From Stomorhina lunata (taxonomy: Eukaryota > Arthropoda > Insecta > Diptera > Rhiniidae), in contig OW121740.1 in assembly GCA_933228675.1 (NCBI GenBank), positions 8,002,442 through 8,066,441 on the forward strand: a stretch of 64,000 nt of DNA. Direction: 5' to 3'. The notes beneath the pieces were generated by a model, which worked only from the letters and a program-made list of their open reading frames with translations, was not told the origin of the DNA and made no database searches. A program made the position numbers and the translations under genes. How positions within the stretch are numbered: position 1 is the first letter of the stretch; each line of letters begins with the position of its first letter. Below, piece after piece: positions 32,401-42,540 of this stretch.

Positions 32401-35400
32401 TCAACATCGACTAGTCATGCAGACAAAGTCTAAATAACATTGACTCTAATCTCTTAAGAAGCTCTCTTAACCTGACTTGGTTCACTTGGTATCATCCGCA
32501 TCGAAATCTGTATTTTTTTTATAAGAAAATCATTTAAGAAAAACTATTTATTGTCTATAAAATTTAATAGCTGACAAATTTATTGAATAAATAACTTTTA
32601 CATTAATCTCCTAAAAGTATGCAATGTGATTTATAAAACATTTTATATGTATCGATATCAATAACTTGGTAGCATAAGTTGTGACAATTTAAAAATTGTT
32701 CTTTCACATTTTAAAATAAACATTTTTTGCTTTTTTTTGGCCTTAAATAAATTTTAAAATTTATTTTTTATAACGACTGCTTAGTTTTTTGGACTTAAAA
32801 GAGGAAAAAGAAATGATAAGTGTACTAAAAGTAGAATGCACTTTATATTTTTTACAAATATTTCAAATGCGCCTAAAATTATGATCAATAAACTATTGAC
32901 ATTTAATGCCACAAATTCTTTTGAAACCAAAAATGTTGTACAAAGGCAATTCAAAGGATTCTCAAGCATGTCAAGCATCAAATGAATACATTAAAAGCAA
33001 AATTTTAAACTTTTAAATTTTCTAATCAAATACACCTAAAAGTATGCAATATTTTTTGAGTAAATGTAAATGGAAAGAATTGAACCTTTACATTCCTGAA
33101 TTAAGTTTGAACTCGTTTAGTGGAAGCCCATCTACAATAAATCTCTGAGAAAGTTCGATAGAAGTTATTACCGACTCCAAAAGCAATGAAAAGAACTCTA
33201 GTTCAAGATTTACTAAAACCTTTTACAGTTTTAAATACTCTTTCGATTTGCTTTTGCCTTTAGAACACAGGATGTGCGTTGGCTTATCCATCAAATGCAT
33301 AAGGAAGTTGTGTGTGGAATATAACTCAGCATAAAGGGGTTTAAAGGTTGTATGACTCAAATGGTGAAGACAAGAAGAGTAATGAGAATTGAAATCACAA
33401 ATTATATTCCAAATTACATTGTAAAAAGTTAATAACAACTGACTTTAAATATTTCGTTTGCCCCTAAAAGTATACAATGCAATTAATAAGAAAATTTTTT
33501 GCACCCAACAAAAGCATTAACAAAAATCTTCTAATATATTTAAAGGCATATTATGAAAACGCATAAAATTCTTAAGCATTTAAATTTTTCCCAAAAATTA
33601 TATAGTTTTTTATACCTTAATTTATATTCCACCTAAAAGTATGTACCATTATTAAATGGTCAAAATGCTAATGAAGGTACAAAGCTATTGCAAGTGCTTT
33701 ATATGTAAGTTAAAAACTACAAATAAGCTACATATGTATATATTTAATTTGCCCCTTAAAGTATTCATTTTTGTTTTAACTAATATCTTAACTCAATAAA
33801 CCTTTCTTAACAAAATGTCTTCCTCTTTTTTTCAAAAGCACCAAGATAAATAAACCTTTTAATATATTTAAAATATTATGCACTTTACAAAAATATTTGA
33901 AACTATAGAATTTTCACTCAGTCCCCTAAAAGCATGCACTTTTTCTTATTAAAACATTTAAAAATTATTTTAACTTGTCAAAATACATACATCTGTACAA
34001 TAAAACAGCTACAAAGCTATGAGACTTTATAAAAAATTTTAGATTTTAAATTGACAATATTTACTTGGCCCCTAAAAGTATGCAATTTGTTCGTTAATGC
34101 GCATTTAATATAGATTTTTTTAACAAAATGTTTAAGGGTTTAAAACAAGCACCAAAACAAAACTTTTAACATATTAATAATGCATTTGCATTTACCACTC
34201 TTTAAGAAATTACTTAAAAATCTTTTAAACTTTCTTTTTGTTCCTAAAAATATGCAATTTTTTGCAGATAACAAATTTATATACCTTTTTAATTGGTCGT
34301 AAGGCTGATGTATAACGATATGTTGAGGCTGGTAATTGAATTTTAACACCACCAATAATCATCTTAACTGAGAAATAAAAATTTGTAGTTTTTGAAATGT
34401 TTGAAAATTCCGCAAATTTAGCGACATTCTTTGCTCAAACACCGTCTAAAACTGAAATCGTAGTTTGTCGAAAAATAACTAAAAACATTAAACGAAACAA
34501 AGGCGTTCAGAAAATCTACAAAAAGAACTAGAGCCAAAACAAAGCAAGAAAGTATTTAAAGAAAAATCGAAAGAAATTGAGGCACATTTTTCCAACATGC
34601 GTAAAAGACATTTGTTCGTTCAAGAAGAAGAATTTTAAGCAAACATGTGCTCTGGAATACAGACATTGTTATTATTTGTTTGCCATTTTCTGGCTTATAA
34701 CTGTTGGGAGATTTTTGTGGTCATGGTTTTTATTTTGGTAATTCGTTTAAATTGTTTCCTGTTTAAAGAAATTAAGTTAAAAATAATCTTGTATCTATTA
34801 AACACAACAAATGCAATTGCAATTTTGTTGAACCCATTGAGTATTTCAAGGCAAGTCTGTAGTATAGCCTAAGCGTAAATGCAATAGATTGTTTGGTTTT
34901 TGGTTGATAAACGTGACCTTTTGGTTGGGAAAAGATTTTTAAGTTTATTGATTTTAAATTCATTTTAAATTCTTTGTTTTGATGACGTCTTTTCTCGGGA
35001 GGCGGGTGAATAAACTGTTGCTCATAGCTTGAACACGGCTAGAGTATTTAAATGTTTCACATGTTTTAAGAACGTGTAAAAATACAATGTATTTTTAAAA
35101 ATAAAAATTTTAAGAACTAAAAATAAATATTGGATTAGTCATAAATTAAAAAGTTGGAAGAAATTGAATTTTTTTTGATTTTTGAATGAATAAATTTTTT
35201 TTAACCAATTTTTCCTTCACGAAAAGTTTTAAGGACTAAATAAATTCTAAAGAGAATTATTGTATAGTTTTACCGAATTTTCTTTTCTATAGAATGAAGA
35301 CTTTAAATGTATCTTTTGAAAATTAATAAACACTTACCGCTGATCCCCTTACAGGCGAAAAATCACGTTGCTTTTGTAAAGCATAAATGTTAGGCGATTG

Positions 35401-37783
35401 AGGTCTTGGTCGTGACGCTAATTGAGGTTTGACCGAACGATCAAACTGTGGTATTGAGGGTTTAGGCAATAACTTTTCTTCACTTTGTTGTTCCTGCAAC
35501 TCATAGTCATCATTATCAAAATCAATTTCATTTTCATCCGGTTGACGTTTCTCATGCTCAATAAGTTTGGCACTTAAATGACGTTTATTTTGTCTGGCTA
35601 TAGACAGTTGTAAGGCACGTTGTTGTTTTTCCCTCTCCAATTGCTCGTCTAAGCGTTGACGTTCTTCGATTTTAGCCTCAATTTCTTTGGCGGTCCTTTC
35701 TTCTTCAACCTTTTGCTGTAGGGATATATTGGCTTTTTCTTCTTTTTCGCGGCGTTTATATTCTTCGAGCTCTTCGCGCAAACGCATGTTTTCTTGTTTC
35801 TTTAAAAGAAAAGGATTAAGGAAATTAACTAAAATGTTTAAAGATAAAGTTCTTAGACTTTACAACTTACAAAATCTTCAGCAGCACTTTCCAATTGCAT
35901 CATATTATACAGCAATTGTTGCTCCGAGGCTGTTATTTGATTTTTATCATAAATATTATCCAATTGCTTTGCCACTTTCTTAAGCTCTTCATCATTCACT
36001 TTGGCCTTTTCCAAGAGGGTCGTTTGTTCTTGTACAATTTCAGAAATCGGTTTTTTCTTGTCGTCGTAAGTTTTTATAGCTGCCTGTTTGCTGGATCTAT
36101 CAATTACCGGTCTATTTGCTACGGCGGCGAGAGGAGATTTAACAGCATTCGTTGAGTCACTTATGTTCAATATTATTTCGTCTTTCATTTGTATATCAAA
36201 TACGGAAGGATATTCTATATCCTCTATGAGATTCAAATTATTCTGGGCTAAAGATGGTGTCGGCATCATGGGATTTGTACATAAGGTGGGATACATTAGG
36301 TGAAAATATTCATAGCCACCTTCGAGAATTTTAATGGGTGAACGATAGGTTACATCGGGATCCCACTGAAAAGATAGGTTTGTAAAATTTTGAAAAAAGA
36401 ATGGATTAGAAATAGAGGAGACCTTTTTCCATTAGAAAGTATGTAATGGAAATTTTGTGAAGGGTTATTTTTGTGTAAAATAATTAACTAATTTTGTTTG
36501 GTCAAAATTTGTGGAGACTTAATTGTTTTTATTCCGTTTTGTGGAGACCTAATTTTAATTTATAAAAAATTTTAGAGGTTTTCGATCTTTCTAAAAACAG
36601 GGATACTCCTCCTGAAAAGATGACCTTACCAAGCACCGAAACGCGTCGAGGACTTGGTTGTCCCCATAAACATTTTTTGGCTTTTATTAATAAATTGTCT
36701 ATTACATTAATAAATAAATGAAATAGATCAAATGCACATAAAATTTCCTTTTGAATTAAAATTTTTATATAAAAAAATTGTTAAATAAATATTTGCTAGA
36801 AAATATTTGTGGAGACTTTTTACATTAAAAATTTATATAGACAATTTTTGAAAACTTACATTCCTTAATATATCCAATAATATAGCAATCGGTCTATCTT
36901 CCTGAGGATTTGGTGTAGAACAATTGAAATCCATTAGGACTACCTCATCTTTAATAGCCCTGGCTGACCACAGCTTCTTGGACTCATTATCAAGTTTGTC
37001 CTGCAGTTTACCAGCCGACATTCTAAACAAGATAACATAATTTTATACATAACAAAAAATTAATAGACATTGCTTACCCCGCCTTAATTATTTCCTCTGG
37101 TATACTCAAATTTAAGTTATATTGTAAATGAGACGACTTAAAACTATTCGCCGAACGACAATCTATAACTAAAACATTTTCCAACTTCATGGCCTCAAAC
37201 AGTTGCTGACAAGACATTAACTGCATTGAGGCAACGTCTGTGTGATTGAGTTTAGGGGAATTTGAATGTGAACGATCATTTGACACCGTTGTTGGTTTTT
37301 CATTGGAGGCTTTGTTAAGATTTGACGAAGAAGATGATAATGATGATGTCTGTTTTGCATAGAGCTTAGCATTCAAGCGATCATAACGTTCGTTTAGAGA
37401 CATAGTTAACTCCTCTAAACGATCCATAGTCATTTTATTAGAACGATTATCTCCGAGCATTTTTCTTATCAGGGGTTTATTTTGTTGATAGTCATTATGC
37501 TTGTAGATGCTGTTGAGTAGATTAAAATATTTTGTATAGTAAATGTAAGCCTTTTCTTCATCGCCTTTGCGATAGTATTTCTCGGCTTCGGCATTAAGTT
37601 TCTTGGCGCTCTCGAGTAAACTTTATGAGGAAAAAAAAGAAAGATTATAAGTTAGGAGAATGGTTGCTGCGGCTAAAACTGTACTTACAAAGGCATTTTA
37701 TGTTGTTTCACATCAGGGATGCTGGAACACTTTTCCAGATCATCAATATTCTTGCAGTAATAAAGTTCCTTTATATCAGACAT
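26472..37783 (-). CDS. Usp8: Ubiquitin-specific protease 8 (UBPY)
   Basis: Deubiquitinase acting at endosomes on receptors and ESCRT-0. Exons (minus): 37,783-37,689; 37,620-37,078; 37,022-36,860; 36,365-35,871; 35,799-35,338; 34,362-34,285 (tentative); 30,257-30,027; 29,894-29,437; 26,820-26,472. All phases agree, giving 957 aa. Layout: N-terminal USP8 dimerisation/MIT-like region (1-110, [16 protein letters not shown]); rhodanese-like domain about 160-310 ([31 protein letters not shown]); Glu/Arg-rich coiled coil (about 440-520); basic linker with FDRSVKP; USP catalytic core from 613 ([16 protein letters not shown]). Catalytic residues: C626, H903 (ESGHYTAFC) and D920 (WFKFDD). Zinc-ribbon CxxC pairs: CTTC and CPAC. 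The 26.8-29.4 kb intron holds a minisatellite and a dead LINE. Confidence 0.94.
27050..28530. repeat. 31-bp minisatellite with 610-bp higher-order repeat in a Usp8 intron
   Basis: Units of 31 bp: linker CGGTATAAAAATTTTT then CTATAGAAAATTTTT. A string of unit variants (CTTTGGAATATTTTTCGG, CTGTAGAATTTCGG, a TCTTTATAAACATTTT run) occurs twice, at about 27,339 and 27,949. The second block therefore repeats the first at a 610-bp offset with no difference that I noticed. Units at the right end vary to AAATGTTTCTATAG. Confidence 0.92.
28840..29375 (-). pseudogene. LINE RNase H/C-terminal remnant in a Usp8 intron
   Basis: On the minus strand a frame reads [40 protein letters not shown] and [13 protein letters not shown]. 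This fits the RNase H domain of R1/Jockey-type LINEs (SDSQAALKAL...VxLxWVPGHxGIxGNExAD), with the GH and D residues lost. Downstream a diverged tail includes [10 protein letters not shown]. Multiple disabling changes. It is inserted in the same orientation as Usp8. Confidence 0.6.
30690..30849. repeat. 160-bp fold-back (MITE-like) element in a Usp8 intron
   Basis: The left arm (GGAAATCGATCGATTTCAGA plus TATATTCTTGAGATA) is mirrored by the right arm (TATCTCAAAAATATA plus TCTGAAATCGATCGATTTCC), arms about 36-41 bp with one or two mismatches. Each arm itself holds the palindrome AAATCGATCGATTT. The interior is AT-rich and non-coding. Confidence 0.75.
31150..31560. repeat. Degenerate tandem repeat of about 105-130 bp in a Usp8 intron
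   Basis: Recurring words in the same order: ATGATCTTxAGxAAAxTTGTTG, GCATGAGCCGACGAA, AATTGGTATGACC, and GGTGGCGCCACT / GATGTCGCAAAAAA. Three to four diverged units can be followed. No coding content. Confidence 0.6.
31890..34260. repeat. Recurrent CCTAAAAGTATGCAAT motif in a Usp8 intron
   Basis: CCTAAAAGTATGCAAT or a near variant occurs at about 31,893, 32,610, 33,034, 33,462, 33,632, 33,752, 33,923, 34,071 and 34,242, always in the same orientation. Flanking sequence (TTTTAATATATTTAAA..., CTTTAAGAAATT...) also recurs between some copies. From 33,460 on the spacing is about 120-170 bp. The picture is a decayed tandem array of a roughly 150-170-bp unit in which this box is best kept. Confidence 0.7.
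34285..34362 (-). other. Usp8: Tentative 78-bp phase-0 exon of Usp8
   Basis: Between the coiled-coil exon and the catalytic exons, a 26-codon open stretch ([26 protein letters not shown]) sits between a TTCTCAGTTAAG acceptor and an AAAAAG-GTATAT donor. Both ends are phase 0, so including or skipping it keeps the frame. The more upstream AG would read into a stop. The donor is weak, so this could be an alternative exon. Confidence 0.5.
36601..36725 (+). repeat. Dispersed repeat with hammerhead-like core, copy 1 (Usp8 intron)
   Basis: TCCTC (36,607-36,611) abuts CTGAAAAG; CGAAAC lies at 36,637-36,642, then GCGTC ending 36,647 and directly GAGGA (36,648-36,652), which pairs with TCCTC as stem I. 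This is the order of a type I hammerhead ribozyme with a minimal stem III and a GTC cleavage triplet; the CTGATGA box has two changes. A shared tail (AACATTTTTTGG-like, then TTATTAATAAATTG and TATTACATTAATAAATAA) links it to copy 2. Confidence 0.5.
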
Positions 37784-38320
37784 GTTTCCGCTTTGTGTTA
37801 GTTGCAAGTAGTTAAGTGGTTAATTTTCAAAAATGTATTGTCTTTTTGCTTTAATTGCACTTTTTTCATTGGTTTCTAAAAAAAGGTTTTGGAAAATATG
37901 CGGGTTTTCTTTTTTTTCTGGGTGCCGCTTTTCTATGACTAATGGGGGAAAGTCAATTTGATTTCTTCACTTCATTTGTCATTACTACACTTTCTTTTGT
38001 TTAATTCATTTTATTATGCTGCAATTTTTAATGCTAAATTAATTTAAATTTAATAATTTTCGGCCCGAAATTGTTTTTTAAGATTTATTAACAAAAATAT
38101 TTCTTTTCTTCTAATCACTTGCAGAATGACGTTTTATATCAAAGCAGAGAGTAAAGAAAATCAGAGATGCCAGTCTGTTAGTTTTTCATTAAAGGTGGCC
38201 ATACCGATTTACTTAACATATGATAAGGGAAATTTGCAGTTACAAGTTAGAAAATGAAGAAATTCCCTTTTTAGTACTTAGCAAGTTCACAAACCTTTAT
38301 AAGAGGTGGAATTTTTAGGA
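37784..38320. other. Usp8 upstream region
   Basis: Expected promoter and 5' UTR of Usp8. AT-rich with no further gene or clear element. Confidence 0.4.
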
Positions 38321-38329
38321 AATTTTAAT

Positions 38330-39150
38330 ACAACATTTTCAATTGTAATTGAGAAATTTTCAAATTAAATTGAGACATTTTCAGATTAAATTGAGAAATT
38401 TTCAAATGAAATTGAAAAAAATTAATTGAAATTGGAAAATTTTTAATTGAAATTGAGAAATTTTTAATTGGAATTGAGAAATGTTTTTAATTGAAGATGA
38501 GAAATTTTCAATTGATATTGAAAATTTTCAGTTGAAATTAAAAAAATTTTCATTAGAATTGAGAAAATTTCAATTAAAATGAGAAATTTTTAATTGAAAC
38601 TGAGAAATATTCAATTGAAATTGTAAATTTTTAGTTGAAATTGAGAAATTTTGAATTGAAATTGAGAAATTTTCAATATAAATTGAGAAATATTCAATTG
38701 AAATTGTAATTTTTAGTTGAAATTGAAAAATTTTTAATTGAAATTGAAAAATTTTCAATTGAAATTGAGGAATTTTGAATTAAAATTGTGAATTTTTAGT
38801 TGAAATTGAGAAATTTTTAATTGAAATTGAGAAATTTTTAATTGAAATTGAGAAATTTTAATTAAAAAGTTTTACTGTAGTGTATTGCACTAAGATCCCA
38901 ATTCATTACAATTATTTATTATTGTAATAAATAGTTTTTTGATAAAACCAAAAAATGTTGGTTGGGAAACCGTTTCGATGGTTGGTTAGGCCATCTCATC
39001 AGGAGAAATCAGAAATTTTAATTGAAATTAAGAAATATTAAAATTGAGAATTTTCAGTTGAAATTGAGAAATTTTTAATTGAAATTGAGAAATTTTTAAT
39101 TGAAATTGTGAAATTAAAATTGAGAATTTTTAAATTGAAATTAAGAATTT
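38330..39150. repeat. 21-bp array (AATTGAAATTGAGAAATTTTT)
   Basis: Units of about 20-22 bp with AATTGAAATTGAGAAATTTT and many variants, interrupted at 38,880-39,007 by the hammerhead-like repeat. Weakening traces (GAATTGAAATT) continue to about 39,430. The open frames it yields are low-complexity artefacts. Confidence 0.85.
38880..39007 (-). repeat. Dispersed repeat with hammerhead-like core, copy 2
   Basis: Minus strand: CTGATGAG (39,002-38,995), then ATGG...CCAT able to close as stem II, then CGAAAC (38,977-38,972). Both core boxes are intact, but the stem I and cleavage-site side is degenerate. The downstream tail AACATTTTTTGG, TTTATCAAAAAAC and TATTACAATAATAAATAA matches copy 1. It sits inside the 21-bp array at 38.3-39.15 kb. 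Confidence 0.5.
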
Positions 39151-39479
39151 TTAAATTAATATTGAAAAAAGCACAATTTAAAATGAGGTTGAATTTTTAA
39201 TTTGAAGTTAAGAAAATAATACCAATTAAAAATGAGGTTAGAATTTCATTCGAAATTGAGATATATAAAATAGAAATTCGGAAAAGCCAAATTAAAAAAA
39301 AATTAAATTTAAATTGTTGAAAGCTAATAAAAATGAGAATTGAAATTGAGAAAAGCAAAATTCAAATTAAGAATTTTTTTATTGTAAATGAGACATTTTC
39401 AAAGAAATCAAGAAAACCTCAATTGAAAATGATAAAATAAGAATTTTTCATAAAATAAGTGGGATTTATTTTTTAATTC

Positions 39480-40980
39480 ATTTAAAATTTGTGGAATCTA
39501 AAATTTTTCTTCAGAAAATATATTCGATAAAGAATTTGATGAAGGAAATGTGGATGAAATGTTAAGTTTTTTTTACTATTTTTTTTTTAAATTTTTTATG
39601 AAATCTATTTTTTAGAAAAAAGTTTGTGGAATTTTATAAAGAAAAAATTTATGGAATTTATTTGTTTTTCTTTTAATTTTTTTTTATAAAGAAAATTTTA
39701 AATCAAAATTTTTCTACAAAAAATTTGTGGAATGTGAATTTTTCCTTTAAAAAATTGTAGGTTATAATTTTTTTTATAAAAAATTTTTCGAAATTATTTT
39801 TTTTAAATAATAATTAATGGAATTAATTTTTTTCGAGAAAAAGTTTGAGAAATGTAAATTTTATCCACAGAAAATTTTTGGAATGTAAGTTTTTGTTTTG
39901 GAAAATTTTGAAATTTAAATTTTTTTATACAAAATTTTTGGAATCTAAATTTTTCTACAGAAAATTTGCGGAATACAACTTTTTTTAAAACAAAAAATTG
40001 TGGAATGTATTTTTTTTTTCTTAAAATAATTATTAATGGAATTTTTTTTCGAGAAAAAATTTGTGAAATGCAAGTTTTATCCATTAAAAATATATGGACA
40101 CAATTTTTGAAAATTTATAGAATGTAAGTTTTTGTTATGGAAAATTGTGAAATTTAAATTTTTTTATACAAAATTTTTCTACAGAAAATTTTTTGGAATA
40201 TGAATTTTTTCTATATAAATAAATTGTGGGATTTAAATTTTTTAAAAAAAAATTTTTGGAAGTAAATTTTTTTTAAATAATAATTAATGGAATTACTTTT
40301 TTTGAGAAAAAGTTTGGGAAATGTAAATTTTATCCACAAAAATTTTTTGGAATGTAAGTTTTTGTTATGGAAAATTTTGAAATTTATTTTTTTTATACAA
40401 AATTTTTCTATAGAAAAATTGTGGAATTCATATTAATTTTTTATTTTAATTTTTGATTTTTCTTTTTATAAAAACTTTGTCGAGTTAATTTTTTAGAGAA
40501 AAAGTTTTTGAAATGTAAATTTTATCGACAGAGAATTTATGGATAAAATATTTGAAAATTTGTGGAATATTAACTTTTTTTATTAAAAAAAAATTGGGGA
40601 ATGTAAATTTTTTTTTTATAAAAAATTTGTCGAAGTAAATTTTTTTCTTAAAATATTTATTAATGGAATTAATTTTTTTCGAGAAAAAGTTGGTGGAATG
40701 TAAATTTTATATAGAAAATTTGTGGAATTGTGAGTTTCTAGTATGAAAAATTGTGAAATTAAATTTTGTAATAAAATGTTTCCACACAAAATATGTGGAA
40801 TATAAATTTTTTCTGCAGAAAAATTTCTGAAATTTAAATTCTTTCTTTAAAAATTTAGCAAAATTTTTTCTTTAAAAATTTAGCAAAATTTTTTCTTTAA
40901 GAATTTAGCAAAATTGTTTCTTTAAAAATTTAGCAAAATTTTTTCTTTAAAAATTGTGCGAATTTGTTTGTTTATATTTA
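39480..40980. repeat. Degenerate TTTGTGGAATGTAAATTTTT array, block 1
   Basis: Divergent units of about 30-35 bp with TTTGTGGAATGTAAATTTTT. A longer pattern with AATGGAATTAATTTTTTTCG, AGAAAAAG and ATCCACAGAAAATTTTTGG recurs near 39,815, 40,030, 40,285 and 40,665, so there is a higher-order period of roughly 215-380 bp. It ends with five 24-bp units (AAATTTAGCAAAATTTTTTC) at 40,850-40,960. Confidence 0.8.
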
Positions 40981-42540
40981 TAATTAACTTTAACATCTTA
41001 TTTATTTTAATGTTATAAATTGCATTCAATTATTTTATCCATAAATCATTTATTTTTCATTCTTAATTCAATAAATAATTTTGCCATTTCAACAAAATTT
41101 TATAAATTATAAATATCTTTCCTTTTTATTATTAGCCTATACCTTTAAAATTTCATATTATATTTTCTTCTTTTTTTTAACCAGCAATAAATTACAAAAT
41201 AGTTTCGAATAGAAAATAGTGTTGCTGATTGTTGTTGCTGCTATTTTCATTATCACTTTTACATGCTCTCAGCCTCAAACACAATGAATCCCCATCAGTA
41301 TTAGGGGTTGTATGTATGAACAATAATAGCAGCAGCAGTATTGGTCTGCTTTAAACATTGCATATTTTTGGGCTCATAAATTATCCTTTATATGAGACAT
41401 GTATGAGTGCTTTAGGTTGTGCGTATAAGTGTAGAAGAAGCAGGAGTATGTTAAAGTATATCTATGAAATAATGTAGAATGTGTTAGTTTTTGTGTGCTT
41501 TCTCTTTTGCTCTATGATTTGTTGGTGTGCAAATTGTTCCTTTTTAACTAATTGTTATATTATGTCTATTGTTAAAAATTTAACAAACAAATACTAATAT
41601 CCTGACTGAATGAATATGAATATCCTTTTAAATTTGTTTGTTTAAGAAGAAAATGTGACCAACTACTAAAAAAGAAGACTAAAAACAAAGTATTTTAGGA
41701 AATTTCTCCATTTTATAAAAGTTTTAGCATAAACATAAACCATTTCCGGTTTCCGTTTGCTTAAATAACACTAAAATGTTTACTAACAGTAAACAATCAA
41801 AACAAACTCTGCTACAAATCTAAAGCATAGTTTTTGGCTGTTGAATTTAGCAGAAACACACACCTTTACATGACTCTCTGCCTTTCACTAATAGAGTAAC
41901 ATTATCATGTTAACTAACATTAATAACAGCAGAAAATGTCTAATATAAATCTAAAGCATAGCTTAAGGCTTGTGTAAATTATTTTCTTATAATTCTAGGA
42001 ATTTCATCAAGTTTTATTTATTTCTAATTTCGTTGGTCTTATTATTCATTTTTCATTTCACATTCTGCTTTTAAGCACACAAATGGCTTTAGTTTTTATT
42101 CACTGAATAACCAAATAAAAACGTAAAATTTTCCTGCAAGGAATTTAAACGATGCAGACGTTTTTCATAGAAAACTATTTTCGAAAGCCATGACAACGAA
42201 AAAAAGGAACTTAACGCCTTTGTGACAAATTAATAGCTATTTTAGAGATTTTTTTTAACGATTTTTTCATATTTCTAAAAAAAAAACTTTCAAGAGCACA
42301 AAGTGAACATGTTGTGAAAGCCTTTGACAAAAGCTTTAGACTTTTCGTTTATAAGTTTGTTATTAATAAAAATAATTGTTGGCAAAAAATGTTTGTTAGA
42401 AAGAGGAAATTGGTTTAGAAGTAGTTTTTTTTTACTTATTGATGCCTAAAAGTATACCTTGGAATTTAGGCACAAAGAAATTGAATAAAATGGATTATCA
42501 AATAAATTTTGTTTATCCGGAAAATTTACAGAAAAGGAAC
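40981..42540. other. Non-repetitive AT-rich spacer
   Basis: A stretch of ordinary-looking intergenic DNA between two array blocks, with short GCAGCAGCA and TTGTTGCTGC runs near 41.2-41.35 kb. No gene recognised on either strand. Confidence 0.5.

Noticed and set aside
34645..34872. 75-aa plus-strand hydrophobic frame
   Set aside because: Intronic to Usp8 on the other strand, no family resemblance and no splice context.
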